Source: Pseudomonadota bacterium
Lineage (GTDB): Bacteria > Pseudomonadota > Alphaproteobacteria > Caulobacterales > Caulobacteraceae
Length of the DNA stretch: 64,000 bases
NCBI GenBank assembly: GCA_023433585.1
Contig: JAEZCL010000098.1
Coordinates: forward strand, 9,717-73,716
Direction of reading: 5' to 3'
In this document: one piece after another, positions 36,015 to 44,584 of the stretch
Layout: every line of letters begins with the position of its first letter
Position numbering within the stretch: position 1 is the first letter of the stretch
Translations under genes and position numbers: made by a program
Notes under the pieces: generated by a model
Database searches by the model: none
The model's input: the letters and a program-made list of their open reading frames with translations, nothing else
What the model was told of the DNA's origin: nothing

Positions 36015-37055
36015 TCAGTCGGTCTGCCCCAGCACCATGTCGCGCACGGCCTGGAGCGCGGCGTCGAAGGGGGCGCGGTCCGCGTCCTCGTCCGCCGGGT
36101 AAATCGGCCTCAGGCCCGAGATGCGGTCATGGACGGTCCTCAGCCAGCGGTCGTCCCGGCGCGCCAGGTTCCGGACCAGGGCGGGGTCGTCCCCCGCATA
36201 GGCCAGCAGCGCCTCGATGGCGTGCACCGCCTGTTCCGACGGATTGGGGTCGGCCTCGGCCCGGCCGAGCCCGCGCGCCCAAGCGACCGCCTCGACGATC
36301 TGCGACTGAAAGCGGGGATCCTCCCAGGTCTCCGGCGTATGGCCCAGGTTGGTGAAGAACAGCCGCCCCCGTCCGACCTCGCGCACCCAGGTCACCGGCA
36401 CGGCCCAGGGCCGCCTTGTGGGCGTGCCGGTGAAATCCAGCCCCTGGAGCACTCGCGCGCGGGCGGGATCGAAGCCCTGGTACTGATAGATCTCCTCGCT
36501 GTAGTCGAAGGCTTCGGGCCACATGGCCGTGACCGGATGGTCCGTGTGATAGGTGCGGATGCGCACCGCATCGCCCTGGTTCCAGGGATGGCCCGCGAAG
36601 CGCCCGTTGATGAAACGGGTCCAGGCGTCATCTCCGCCCTCGAAGTCCAGGCCGGTGTCCGCCGCGCTGTGCAGCCCCACCACGCCGCCGCGCCCGGAGG
36701 CGACCCAGGCCTGGATCATCTGCCAGGTCTGGCGCGATATCGGCAGCGGGCCGGTGGTGTAGAAGGCCAGCACATCGATGGTCCGCAGCAGCTCCGGCGT
36801 GATCTCGCGCGCGTCCTGGGAGACCTGGACGCTGAAGGCGCCGGTGCGTTCGGCGATGGCGGTCATGGCCGCCTCGGAGGGCGCCGGGCCGCCGTCGTCC
36901 GGCCGGATCACCGGCGCGTGGCGCCAGCCCCGGGATTCGCTGAGATAGAACACGCGCGCCGGGCGGCCCTGGACCAGGCTGCGGGCCTGGGCGGCGGCCG
37001 GCATGGCCAGCCCGGCGGCCGCGGCGCCGAACAGCAGGCGGCGGCGATCGATCAT
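36015..37055 (-). CDS. Tat-exported ThuA-domain protein
   Basis: A 346-residue ThuA-like protein with a twin-arginine signal: DRRRLLFGAAAAGLAMPAAAQA. The mature class-I glutamine-amidotransferase-like fold shows RVFYLSESRGWRHA, IDVLAFYTTGPLP and the GVVGLHSAADTG and TYHTDHPVTA segments with the conserved His of ThuA proteins. ThuA was first described in rhizobial trehalose use, where it acts with an oxidoreductase on 3-keto-trehalose. The ATG at 37055 follows GGGAGGGAGCC; an ATG at 37106 would hide the signal. Divergent from the oxidoreductase gene and probably part of the same sugar pathway. Confidence 0.85.
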   Translation of the reverse strand: MIDRRRLLFGAAAAGLAMPAAAQARSLVQGRPARVFYLSESRGWRHAPVIRPDDGGPAPSEAAMTAIAERTGAFSVQVSQDAREITPELLRTIDVLAFYTTGPLPISRQTWQMIQAWVASGRGGVVGLHSAADTGLDFEGGDDAWTRFINGRFAGHPWNQGDAVRIRTYHTDHPVTAMWPEAFDYSEEIYQYQGFDPARARVLQGLDFTGTPTRRPWAVPVTWVREVGRGRLFFTNLGHTPETWEDPRFQSQIVEAVAWARGLGRAEADPNPSEQAVHAIEALLAYAGDDPALVRNLARRDDRWLRTVHDRISGLRPIYPADEDADRAPFDAALQAVRDMVLGQTD

Positions 37056-37129
37056 GACGGCTCCCTCCCCAGGGATGGCGCTGCGCGCCGTTTGACTTAA
37101 ACACAAGGAAGGGGTTACGCCCGTCGTGT

Positions 37130-37146
37130 CAATTGTCAGTCAATTG
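37130..37146. promoter_or_regulatory. Candidate operator: repeated CAATTG
   Basis: CAATTG-TCAGT-CAATTG in the 101-bp divergent promoter region of the sugar cluster, immediately before the ribosome site of the oxidoreductase. TTGACTTAAAC nearby (37092 on) could be part of a promoter. No matching regulator is encoded in the cluster, apart from the HxlR gene at its far end. Confidence 0.3.
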
Positions 37147-37156
37147 GGAGGGGCGC

Positions 37157-38308
37157 TTGGTCAAGCTGCGCTACGGCATGGTCGGCGGCGGCGAGGGCGC
37201 CTTCATCGGCGCGGTGCACCGCACGGCGGCGGCCATCGCCGGGAACTGGGAGCTGACGGCGGGTGCGCTGTCCTCGGCCCCTGAAAAGTCTCGCCGCTCC
37301 GGCGCCGCGATCGGCCTCGACCCGGCCCGCGCCTACGGCTCCTTCGCCGAGATGATCGCGGCCGAGGCGGCCCTGCCCGAGGACCGGCGCATCCAGGCCG
37401 TATCCATCGTCACCCCCAACCACATGCACGCCCCGCCCGCCATCGCGGCGTTCCAGGCGGGCTTTCATGTCATCTGCGACAAGCCCCTGGCCGACACCCT
37501 GGAGAACGCCGCAGCCATCGGCGATGCGGCGGAAAAGGCCGGGCGGCTGCTGGGCGTCACCCACACCTACACCGGCTATCCGCTGGTGAAGCAGATGCGC
37601 GAACTGGTGGCGGGCGGGCGTTTCGGCGCCGTCCGGCGCGTGGCGGTGAAATACACCCAGGACTGGCTCTCGCGCGCCTCGGACATCGACGGCAACAAGC
37701 AGGCGGAGTGGCGCACCGACCCGGCCCGCTCGGGCGAAGGCGGGGCCTTCGGCGACATTGGCACCCACGCCTTCAACCTGGTCGAATACGTCACGGGGCG
37801 TAGGGTCACGCGCCTTTGCGCCGAGCTGGCCATGCTGCCGGGCCGGTCGCTGGACGACGACGGGGCGGCCCTGTTCCATCTGCACGGCGGCGGCCGAGGA
37901 ACCCTGACCGCCAGCCAGGTGTGCGTCGGCGACGCCAACGACCTGGCGATCTCCATATATTGCGACGAGGCCAGCCTGCACTGGCGCCAGGAAGAGCCCA
38001 ACACCCTGCGCGTCGGCTATCGGGACCGCCCGGCCGAGATCTGGGGCGCGGGCGGAAACCGCCCCTATCTGGCCGCGCCGATCCAGGCGATCCAGCGCAC
38101 CCCGGGCGGGCATCCGGAGGGCTATCTGGAGGCCTTCGCCAACATCTACCGCGCCTTCGGGGAGGCGATCCTGAACGGCGGCCCGGCCGACCCGGCCGAC
38201 CCCGGCTACGCCACCATCGAGGACGCGCTGTCGGCGATGCGTTTCGTGCGCGCCGCCAAACAATCCAGCGCGGCGGGCGCAGTCTGGACCGACCTGGATT
38301 CCGTGTGA
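37157..38308 (+). CDS. Gfo/Idh/MocA family oxidoreductase
   Basis: NAD(P)-dependent sugar oxidoreductase, 383 residues. The Rossmann start is KLRYGMVGGGEGAFIGAVHR, the catalytic region is CDKPLADTLENA (the EKP-type lysine appears as K in DKP), and DIGTHAFNLVEYVTG gives the catalytic His. The start is TTG at 37157, six bases after GGGAGGGG; a TTG at 37133 would lie before that ribosome site. Such enzymes oxidise or reduce C1 or C3 of sugars and cyclitols. First gene of a co-directional sugar operon, 28 bp before the barrel isomerase. Confidence 0.88.
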   Translation: MVKLRYGMVGGGEGAFIGAVHRTAAAIAGNWELTAGALSSAPEKSRRSGAAIGLDPARAYGSFAEMIAAEAALPEDRRIQAVSIVTPNHMHAPPAIAAFQAGFHVICDKPLADTLENAAAIGDAAEKAGRLLGVTHTYTGYPLVKQMRELVAGGRFGAVRRVAVKYTQDWLSRASDIDGNKQAEWRTDPARSGEGGAFGDIGTHAFNLVEYVTGRRVTRLCAELAMLPGRSLDDDGAALFHLHGGGRGTLTASQVCVGDANDLAISIYCDEASLHWRQEEPNTLRVGYRDRPAEIWGAGGNRPYLAAPIQAIQRTPGGHPEGYLEAFANIYRAFGEAILNGGPADPADPGYATIEDALSAMRFVRAAKQSSAAGAVWTDLDSV

Positions 38309-38336
38309 CCGCCTGATACGGCTTGAGGAGAAGACC

Positions 38337-39386
38337 ATGAAGGGCCCGGCCATCTTCCTGGCGCAGTTCGCCGCCGACACGGCGCCGCACGACACCCTGG
38401 CGAACATCAGCCGCTGGGCGGCGGATTACGGCTACGAGGGCGTTCAGATTCCCACCTGGGACGCCCGCCTCATCGACCTTGAGAAGGCCGCCGAGAGCCA
38501 GACCTATGTGGACGAGCTGAAGGGCGTCTGCGCCGAGGCGGGCGTGGAGGTGACGGAACTGTCCACCCACCTGCAGGGCCAGCTGGTCGCCGTGCATCCG
38601 GCCTATGACGCCCTGTTCGACGCCTTCGCACCGGAAGCGATCCGGGGGAACGCGAAAGCCAAGCAGGACTGGGCGACGAACCAGGTCAAGCTGGCGGCCA
38701 GGGCCAGCGAGCGCTTCGGGCTGACGGCGCACGCCACCTTCTCGGGCGCCCTTCTGTGGCACACGGTCTATCCCTGGCCCCAGCGCCCGGCGGGCCTGGT
38801 GGAGGAGGGCTTCGCCGAACTGGCGCGGCGCTGGAGGCCCATCCTGGACGTGTTCGAGGACTGCGGGGTGGACGCCTGCTACGAGCTGCATCCGGGCGAG
38901 GATCTGCACGACGGGGTCACCTTCGAGCGATTCCTTGAGGCCGTCGGCGATCACCCGCGCGCCAACATCCTCTACGACCCGTCCCACTTCGTCCTGCAAC
39001 AGCTGGACTACCTGGCCTTCATCGACATCTATCACGCGCGCATCAAGGCGTTTCATGTGAAGGACGCCGAGTTCCTGCCTAGCGGGCGCGCCGGGGTCTA
39101 CGGCTCCTATTCCGGCTGGGTCGACCGGCCCGGGCGGTTCCGCTCGCTCGGCGACGGCCAGGTGGATTTCCGGGGCATATTCTCCCGGCTGACCCAATAC
39201 GGCTACGACGGCTGGGCGGTGCTGGAATGGGAATGCTGTCTCAAGCATCCCGAACAGGGCGCGAAGGAAGGCGCCCCGTTCATCGCCGCGCACATGATCC
39301 GGCGCGCCGACCGCGCCTTCGACGATTTCGCCGGGGCTGAAGCCGATCGTGATCGCAACCGGCGCATATTGGGGCTGGACCCGTAG
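38337..39386 (+). CDS. Sugar phosphate isomerase/epimerase-like TIM-barrel protein
   Basis: A 349-residue xylose-isomerase-like barrel (AP endonuclease 2 superfamily). Metal-binding residues appear in order: Glu in CYELHPGEDLHDG, Asp and His in YDPSHFVLQQ, His-x-Lys-Asp in FHVKDAE and Glu in AVLEWEC. GGAGAA lies 8 nt before the ATG. Related barrel enzymes isomerise or hydrate 3-keto sugars and inosose; the exact reaction is not readable. No signal peptide, so cytosolic; it pairs with the adjacent Gfo/Idh/MocA enzyme. Confidence 0.85.
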   Translation: MKGPAIFLAQFAADTAPHDTLANISRWAADYGYEGVQIPTWDARLIDLEKAAESQTYVDELKGVCAEAGVEVTELSTHLQGQLVAVHPAYDALFDAFAPEAIRGNAKAKQDWATNQVKLAARASERFGLTAHATFSGALLWHTVYPWPQRPAGLVEEGFAELARRWRPILDVFEDCGVDACYELHPGEDLHDGVTFERFLEAVGDHPRANILYDPSHFVLQQLDYLAFIDIYHARIKAFHVKDAEFLPSGRAGVYGSYSGWVDRPGRFRSLGDGQVDFRGIFSRLTQYGYDGWAVLEWECCLKHPEQGAKEGAPFIAAHMIRRADRAFDDFAGAEADRDRNRRILGLDP

Positions 39387-39437
39387 GGCGCATACTGTCA
39401 GACAAATGAAAACAGCATCGTTCGGGGAGGAGCGATC

Positions 39438-40769
39438 ATGGAGGGACAAGGGGCCGCCCACGGCTTCAACAGGCGCGCGCTGTTCTGGATCTGCGTGCTG
39501 GCGCTGGTCACGGCGGCCATGTCGTTCTCGCTGCGCACCGGGGCCTCCGGCGCCATCAAGGAGGCGCTGTTCGACCCCATAAACCTGGCCGGATCAGGCG
39601 AGATGATCGCCACGGCCCTGGGCAACTCGTTCCTGGGCTTCGCCCTGTCGCTGCTGGTCATCTGCCCGTTCCTGGACCTGATCGGGGCCAAGCGGGTGAT
39701 CCTTCTGGCCTCGGCCTGCTTCATCGCCGGGCCGATCCTCATCATCGCCGCGCCCATGACCGGCGACGGCGTGGTGGGCATGGTCAGCCTGGGCATGATC
39801 CTGTGCGGCGTCGGCTGGGGCGCCACCGAGGCGGCCATCAATCCGGTCACCGCCGTCCTCTATCCCGATGACAAGACGCATCGGCTGAACGTGCTGCACG
39901 CCTGGTGGCCGGCGGGCATCGTCGTGGGCGGCCTGCTCAGCATCGTGATTTTCCAGACCCTGGATATGGACTGGCGCATCGCCATCGCCCTGATCGTCAT
40001 TCCCGGCGTGATCTTCGGCGTCTGGGCCCTGGGCCAGACCTTCCCCAAGACCGAGAGCACAGTGCTGGGCGTCTCGTTCCCCGCCATGATGGCCGAGCCG
40101 TTCAGGCGGCCCAGCTTCTGGATCTTCGCGGCCATCATGTTCCTGACCGCCTCGGCCGAGCTGGCGCCGGGGTCGTGGGTGGACGTGGCCCTGACCCAGA
40201 CCGTGGGCATGCCGGGCATCCTGGTGCTGATCTATGTCTCGGCCATCATGTTCGTCATGCGCCATTTCGCCGGCGCCCTGGCGCACCGCATCTCGGACAT
40301 GGGCCTCCTGTGCGTCTGCACCATCCCGGCGGCCATCGGGCTCTATCTCCTCAGCCTCGCATCGTCGCCCCCCGCCGCCTTCCTGGCCGCGACCCTGTGG
40401 GCGGTGGGCGTGGCCTTCATGTGGCCCACCATGCTGGCGGCGGTGGCGCACCGCTATCCGCGCGGCGGCCCCTGGACCATCGGCCTGGTGGGCTTCGCCG
40501 GGGCCATGGCCATCTGGTTCGTCCTGCCCCGGCTCGGCGCCATCTACGACCAGGCCAAGCTGGAGGCCGCCGGGGGCGAAGAGGTCTTCGCCGCCCTTCA
40601 GACCGGCCCGGAGCTGTCGCGCGTCCTGGCCCACGCCGCCGAGACCTCGTTCCAGACCGTGGCGATCATTCCCGTCATCCTGTTCGTGATCTTCGGCGCC
40701 GTGTGGCTGGTCGAGCGCAAGCATCGCCTGGGCGACCCGAACGCCGGGGCGGGCGACCGGGGCGAATAG
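39438..40769 (+). CDS. MFS transporter
   Basis: Major facilitator superfamily permease, 443 residues with twelve predicted helices in two halves. The first helices read FWICVLALVTAAMSFSL and FLGFALSLLVICPFLDLIG, the loop 2-3 region GAKRVILL fits the family, and the C-half includes the FAGALAHRISDMGLL loop. The gene order (between sugar enzymes and the GMC dehydrogenase) suggests uptake of the sugar or keto-sugar made in the periplasm, in the manner of FHS-type sugar:proton symporters. Substrate inferred only from context. Confidence 0.87.
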   Translation: MEGQGAAHGFNRRALFWICVLALVTAAMSFSLRTGASGAIKEALFDPINLAGSGEMIATALGNSFLGFALSLLVICPFLDLIGAKRVILLASACFIAGPILIIAAPMTGDGVVGMVSLGMILCGVGWGATEAAINPVTAVLYPDDKTHRLNVLHAWWPAGIVVGGLLSIVIFQTLDMDWRIAIALIVIPGVIFGVWALGQTFPKTESTVLGVSFPAMMAEPFRRPSFWIFAAIMFLTASAELAPGSWVDVALTQTVGMPGILVLIYVSAIMFVMRHFAGALAHRISDMGLLCVCTIPAAIGLYLLSLASSPPAAFLAATLWAVGVAFMWPTMLAAVAHRYPRGGPWTIGLVGFAGAMAIWFVLPRLGAIYDQAKLEAAGGEEVFAALQTGPELSRVLAHAAETSFQTVAIIPVILFVIFGAVWLVERKHRLGDPNAGAGDRGE

Positions 40770-40831
40770 GCGCCGGCGGCGGGTTCGAGCCGGACGGTCG
40801 TCATCAGCCCCCGGCGCATGAGGAGAAAGCC

Positions 40832-41395
40832 ATGACGTTCGACAAGGCCGCGCCTGGGCTTGATCGCCGCGCCCTGATGCTCAGGGCCCTGGCGCTGGTG
40901 GGCGCGACGGCGGGTGCGGGCGCGTTGCAGGCCTGTGGCTCGTCCGGTTCAGGCCCGTTCTTCGACGACCGGCGCCGCGCCCTGCTGGACGCCGTGGCCG
41001 ACACCATGATCCCGGCCACCGACACCCCCGGCGCCCTGGCGGCGGAGGTTCCGGCCTTCGTGGACTCCATGATGCGCGACTGGGCCTCGCGCGACAGCCA
41101 GGGCCAGTTCACCACGGCGCTGGACGCCATCGACGACCGGGCGCGCGCCGCTCACGGCATGCGCTTCGCCTCCCTGCCGCCGGACCGCCGCCTGGCGGTG
41201 CTGACCGAGCATGACGCGGCCGTGCTGTTCGAGGCGGACAATCTCTACGGCCGCCTGAAGGAGCTGATCCTGGTGGGCTATTACACCTCCGAGATCGGCG
41301 CGGCCCAGGCCCTGCGCTACGAGCTGGTCCCCGGCGCCTGGCAGGCCGACATCCCCCTGGCCGAGGGCGACCGGGCCTGGGCCTTCGCGCCATGA
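40832..41395 (+). CDS. GMC dehydrogenase small subunit (gluconate 2-dehydrogenase subunit 3 family), Tat signal
   Basis: A 187-residue accessory subunit. The N-terminus has a twin-arginine signal (LDRRALMLRALALVGATAGAGALQACG) that can carry the folded FAD subunit across the membrane as a pair; a cysteine in QACG is a possible lipid site. The body has the family motifs LLDAVADTMIPATDTPGA and ELILVGYYTSEIGA. Homologues include the small subunits of gluconate and glycoside dehydrogenases, including LacA of Caulobacter. AGGAG precedes the ATG. Overlaps the GMC gene by four bases (ATGA). Confidence 0.88.
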   Translation: MTFDKAAPGLDRRALMLRALALVGATAGAGALQACGSSGSGPFFDDRRRALLDAVADTMIPATDTPGALAAEVPAFVDSMMRDWASRDSQGQFTTALDAIDDRARAAHGMRFASLPPDRRLAVLTEHDAAVLFEADNLYGRLKELILVGYYTSEIGAAQALRYELVPGAWQADIPLAEGDRAWAFAP

Positions 41396-43086
41396 GCGGG
41401 GCCTTCGACGCCATCGTGGTGGGTTCGGGCATGAGCGGCGGCTGGGCCGCCAAGGAGCTGTGCGAGCGGGGCCTGAAAACCCTGGTGCTGGAGCGCGGCC
41501 GCCATGTGGAGCACGGGCCGGACTACACTGACCATCAGGCGCCGTGGGAGATCGAGAACCGGGGCCGCGTGCCCGAGGCGGAGATCGCCGAGCATTACGC
41601 GGTCCAGAGCAAATGCTACGCCTTCACCACCGCCAACAAGCATTTCTGGGTGCGCGACGACGAGCATCCCTATGAAACGCCCGAGGACAAGCCGTTCGTC
41701 TGGATCCGGGGCTACCATCTGGGCGGGCGGTCGCTGCTGTGGGCGCGGCACAGCTATCGCCTCAGCGAGATGGATTTCGAGGCCAATCTGCGCGACGGCC
41801 ACGGGGTGGACTGGCCCATCCGCTATGCGGACATGGCGCCCTGGTACGATCATGTGGAGCGCTTCGCCGGAATCTCGGGTGAGACGGCGGGCCTGCCCCA
41901 GCTGCCGGACGGAATCTATCAGCCGCCCATGGACCTGAACGCGGTGGAGAAGGACTTCAAGGCCCGGATCGAGGCGCGCTGGCCCAGCCGCCGTTTCATG
42001 ATGGGGCGCGTGGCGCACCTGACCCGGCCCACCGACGAACAGACCGAGCTGGGCCGGGGCCAGTGCCAGTACCGCGACCATTGCTATCGCGGCTGCTCGT
42101 TCGGGGCCTATTTCTCCAGCCTGTCGGCCACCCTGCCCGCCGCCGAGCGCACCGGGAACCTGACCGTCGTCACGGGCGCCGCCGTGGACGGCCTGGACCA
42201 CGATCCCTCGACCGGCCGCGTCACCGGCGTGCGGGTGATCGACATGAACAGCCGCGAGCACCGCACCTATCATGGCCGCGTCGTCTTCCTGTGCGCCTCG
42301 GCGATCAATTCGGCCCAGATCCTGCTGAATTCCACGTCCGAGGCGAACCCGAACGGGCTGGCCAACCGCAGCGACCAGGTGGGCCGCAACCTGATGGACC
42401 ACATCAGCGGCATGGGCGCCGTGGCCGACGTGCCCGGCTTCGAGGACCGCTACTACGCCGGGCGCCGCCCGGCGGGAATCTACATGCCGCGCTACCGCAA
42501 CGTCACTGAACCGGACAGGGATTTCGTGCGCGGCTACGGCTTCCAGGGCGGGGCCTCGCGCCAGACCTGGGCGCGCGGGTCGCACACGCCCGGCGTGGGG
42601 GCCGAACTGAAGGCGGATCTGAACCGTCCCGGCGGCTGGGTCATGTCCATCGGCGCGTTCGGGGAGATGCTGCCCAACCCCGACAACCGCGTCACCCTGA
42701 CCGGCCGCCGCGACCGCTGGGGCGCACCCATCCCGCGCATCGCGTGCGCCTATGGCGAGAACGACCTGAAGCTGGCGGCCCGGGCCCAGACCGACGCCCT
42801 GGAGATGCTGCGCGCCGCCGGTTACGCCAATGTGCGCCCGCGCCGCGACACGGTGCTGGCGCCCGGCTACGGCATCCATGAGATGGGCACGGCGCGCATG
42901 GGCCGCGATCCTTCGACCTCGGTGCTGAACGGCTGGGCGCGGGCGCACGACGTCCCCAACCTGTTCGTCACCGATGGGTCGTTCATGACCTCATCGGCCT
43001 GCCAGAACCCGTCCCTGACCTACATGGCCATGTCGGCGCGCGCGGCGAACCACGCCGCCGACCTGCTTTCGCAAGGAGCCATCTGA
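41392..43086 (+). CDS. GMC family FAD-dependent oxidoreductase, probable glycoside 3-dehydrogenase large subunit
   Basis: FAD subunit of 564 residues: dinucleotide fold AIVVGSGMSGGWAAKEL at the start, HFWVRDDEHPY and HLGGRSLLWAR in the FAD domain, and the C-terminal GIHEMGTARMG ... DGSFMTSSACQNPSL carrying the catalytic His and Asn. No signal of its own, as expected for cargo of a Tat small subunit. Closest known roles in Caulobacteraceae are the LacB-like periplasmic dehydrogenases that convert glycosides to 3-keto forms; the usual cytochrome c subunit is not in this cluster. Confidence 0.88.
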   Translation: MSGAFDAIVVGSGMSGGWAAKELCERGLKTLVLERGRHVEHGPDYTDHQAPWEIENRGRVPEAEIAEHYAVQSKCYAFTTANKHFWVRDDEHPYETPEDKPFVWIRGYHLGGRSLLWARHSYRLSEMDFEANLRDGHGVDWPIRYADMAPWYDHVERFAGISGETAGLPQLPDGIYQPPMDLNAVEKDFKARIEARWPSRRFMMGRVAHLTRPTDEQTELGRGQCQYRDHCYRGCSFGAYFSSLSATLPAAERTGNLTVVTGAAVDGLDHDPSTGRVTGVRVIDMNSREHRTYHGRVVFLCASAINSAQILLNSTSEANPNGLANRSDQVGRNLMDHISGMGAVADVPGFEDRYYAGRRPAGIYMPRYRNVTEPDRDFVRGYGFQGGASRQTWARGSHTPGVGAELKADLNRPGGWVMSIGAFGEMLPNPDNRVTLTGRRDRWGAPIPRIACAYGENDLKLAARAQTDALEMLRAAGYANVRPRRDTVLAPGYGIHEMGTARMGRDPSTSVLNGWARAHDVPNLFVTDGSFMTSSACQNPSLTYMAMSARAANHAADLLSQGAI

Positions 43087-43913
43087 TGCAGTCCAGATTG
43101 TCCCGCCGCTCGATCCTCGCCGGCGCCGCGGCCCTGAGCGCCGCCGCCTGCGCGCCGCGCGCCGCCGAGGCGGCGGCTCCGCGCCTGGGCGTCCAACTCT
43201 ACACCGTGCGCGACCGCATGGCCCAGGACATGGCCGGAACCCTCGAGGCGGTGGCCCGCATCGGCTATCGGGAAGTGGAGTTCGCCGGCTATTTCGACAC
43301 GCCCCCGGCCGGCGTGCGCCAGTACCTGGATGACGCGGGGCTGGCCGCGCCCGCCGCGCACATCGCCTTCACCGATGTCAGGGACAACCCCGAACTGCCC
43401 ATCGAACGGGCCGTGGTGGTGGGGCACCAGACCCTGATCGTGGCCTGGCTGCCCGAGGAGGAGCGCCGGACCCTGGACCAGTGGCGCGCCTGGGCCGACC
43501 GGTTCAACGGCTTCGCCGAGCAGTGCCGGGGCGCGGGCCTGCGCTTCGCCTATCACAACCACGACTTCGAGTTTCAGCCCATCGACGGCGTCAAGCCGTT
43601 CGACCTCTTGCTGGAGCGCTGCGATCCCGCCCTGGTGGATTTCGAACTGGACCTGTTCTGGGCGGTCAAGGCGGGTGAGGACGTGAACGCGATCCTGGCT
43701 GCGAACCCGAACCGCTATCCCATGTGCCACGTCAAGGACATGGCGGCGGACGGGTCAATGGTCGACGTGGGAGCCGGCGTCATTGATTTCGCCGACATCT
43801 TCGCCCGTCACCGGTTCGCGCACTGGTTCGTCGAGCATGACGAGCCGGGCGACTCCCTGGCCTCGATCACCGCGAGCCACGCGGTCCTGGACGGACTCCT
43901 GCGCGCGGGATAG
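43086..43913 (+). CDS. Tat-exported sugar phosphate isomerase/epimerase-like protein
   Basis: A 275-residue barrel protein with a twin-arginine signal (SRRSILAGAAALSAAACAP). Metal ligands follow the xylose-isomerase-like pattern: FAYHNHDFEF, DFELDLFWAV, CHVKDMA and FVEHDEPG. Being exported, it probably acts in the periplasm on the product of the GMC dehydrogenase, matching reports that such barrel proteins isomerise, hydrate or hydrolyse 3-keto sugars. Its ATG overlaps the GMC stop by one base (TGATG). Last gene of the operon. Confidence 0.85.
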   Translation: MQSRLSRRSILAGAAALSAAACAPRAAEAAAPRLGVQLYTVRDRMAQDMAGTLEAVARIGYREVEFAGYFDTPPAGVRQYLDDAGLAAPAAHIAFTDVRDNPELPIERAVVVGHQTLIVAWLPEEERRTLDQWRAWADRFNGFAEQCRGAGLRFAYHNHDFEFQPIDGVKPFDLLLERCDPALVDFELDLFWAVKAGEDVNAILAANPNRYPMCHVKDMAADGSMVDVGAGVIDFADIFARHRFAHWFVEHDEPGDSLASITASHAVLDGLLRAG

Positions 43914-43918
43914 AAGCC

Positions 43919-44410
43919 TCAGGCGGCGTCCTTGGGCGTCAGGACGTCGCCCACGGTGGGGCGGTCCTCGCTAAGCACCAGCGACAGGTCGCGGGGGCGC
44001 ACCACCTCGCCGCAGCAGCCGCAGGCGATGCGCGGCTCCAGCGAATGGCCGCAGGTCTTGTGGATCATGTCGACGCCGGAATCGCTGTCGCCGTAAAGAT
44101 GCTTGGCGCCCCAGGCGTGCAGGGTCACCAGCACACCGTAGAGGTCCTTGCCCCGCGCGGTCAGGATATATTCGTTCCTCGGCGGCCGCTCGGAATAGAG
44201 TCGGGGCTCCAGCACCCCGTGGGCGACCAGGGTCTTGAGGCGGGCGGCCAGCACGTTGCGGGCCACGCCCAGGCGCTCCTGCCACTGCTCGAAACGGGTC
44301 ACGCCCTGGAAGGCGTCGCGGATCACCAGCAGCGTCCAGGGATCGCCGATCACCTCGAGGGTGGCGGCGATGGAGCAGCTCTGGCGGGAATAGTCGGCTG
44401 TGCGTCCCAT
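43919..44410 (-). CDS. HxlR-family transcriptional regulator
   Basis: A 163-residue winged-helix regulator. The HxlR core is YSRQSCSIAATLEVIGDPWTLLVIRDAF, with the typical early cysteine, then RFEQWQERLGVARNVLAARLKTL and the wing around YSERPPRNEYILT. A C-terminal extension has a CGHSLEPRIACGCCG Cys cluster that could bind zinc or sense redox state. HxlR proteins sense aldehydes, thiols or redox changes. It ends six bases from the sugar operon (convergent) and is divergent from the thioesterase, its more likely target. Confidence 0.88.
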   Translation of the reverse strand: MGRTADYSRQSCSIAATLEVIGDPWTLLVIRDAFQGVTRFEQWQERLGVARNVLAARLKTLVAHGVLEPRLYSERPPRNEYILTARGKDLYGVLVTLHAWGAKHLYGDSDSGVDMIHKTCGHSLEPRIACGCCGEVVRPRDLSLVLSEDRPTVGDVLTPKDAA

Positions 44411-44462
44411 GGCCTAAAGGTGACGCTGCGGCAGGCTTTTGACAAGTGGGTTGCGATTCAAC

Positions 44463-44477
44463 ACTGAATAAGTCAGT
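44463..44477. promoter_or_regulatory. Candidate HxlR operator
   Basis: ACTGA-ATAAG-TCAGT, a perfect 5-bp dyad 53 bp upstream of the HxlR start, with TTGACA (44439 on) just beside it as a possible -35 element. Assignment rests on position only. Confidence 0.35.
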
Positions 44478-44584
44478 CTTGTTTGGCAACGGACATCGCG
44501 GCGTGATGACGCGCCCGGCGTTCCCCTGCATCCCTCGACTTGCGGGCGGAGACTCGCCGCCGGTCGCCGTCCGTCCTTTCTGCT

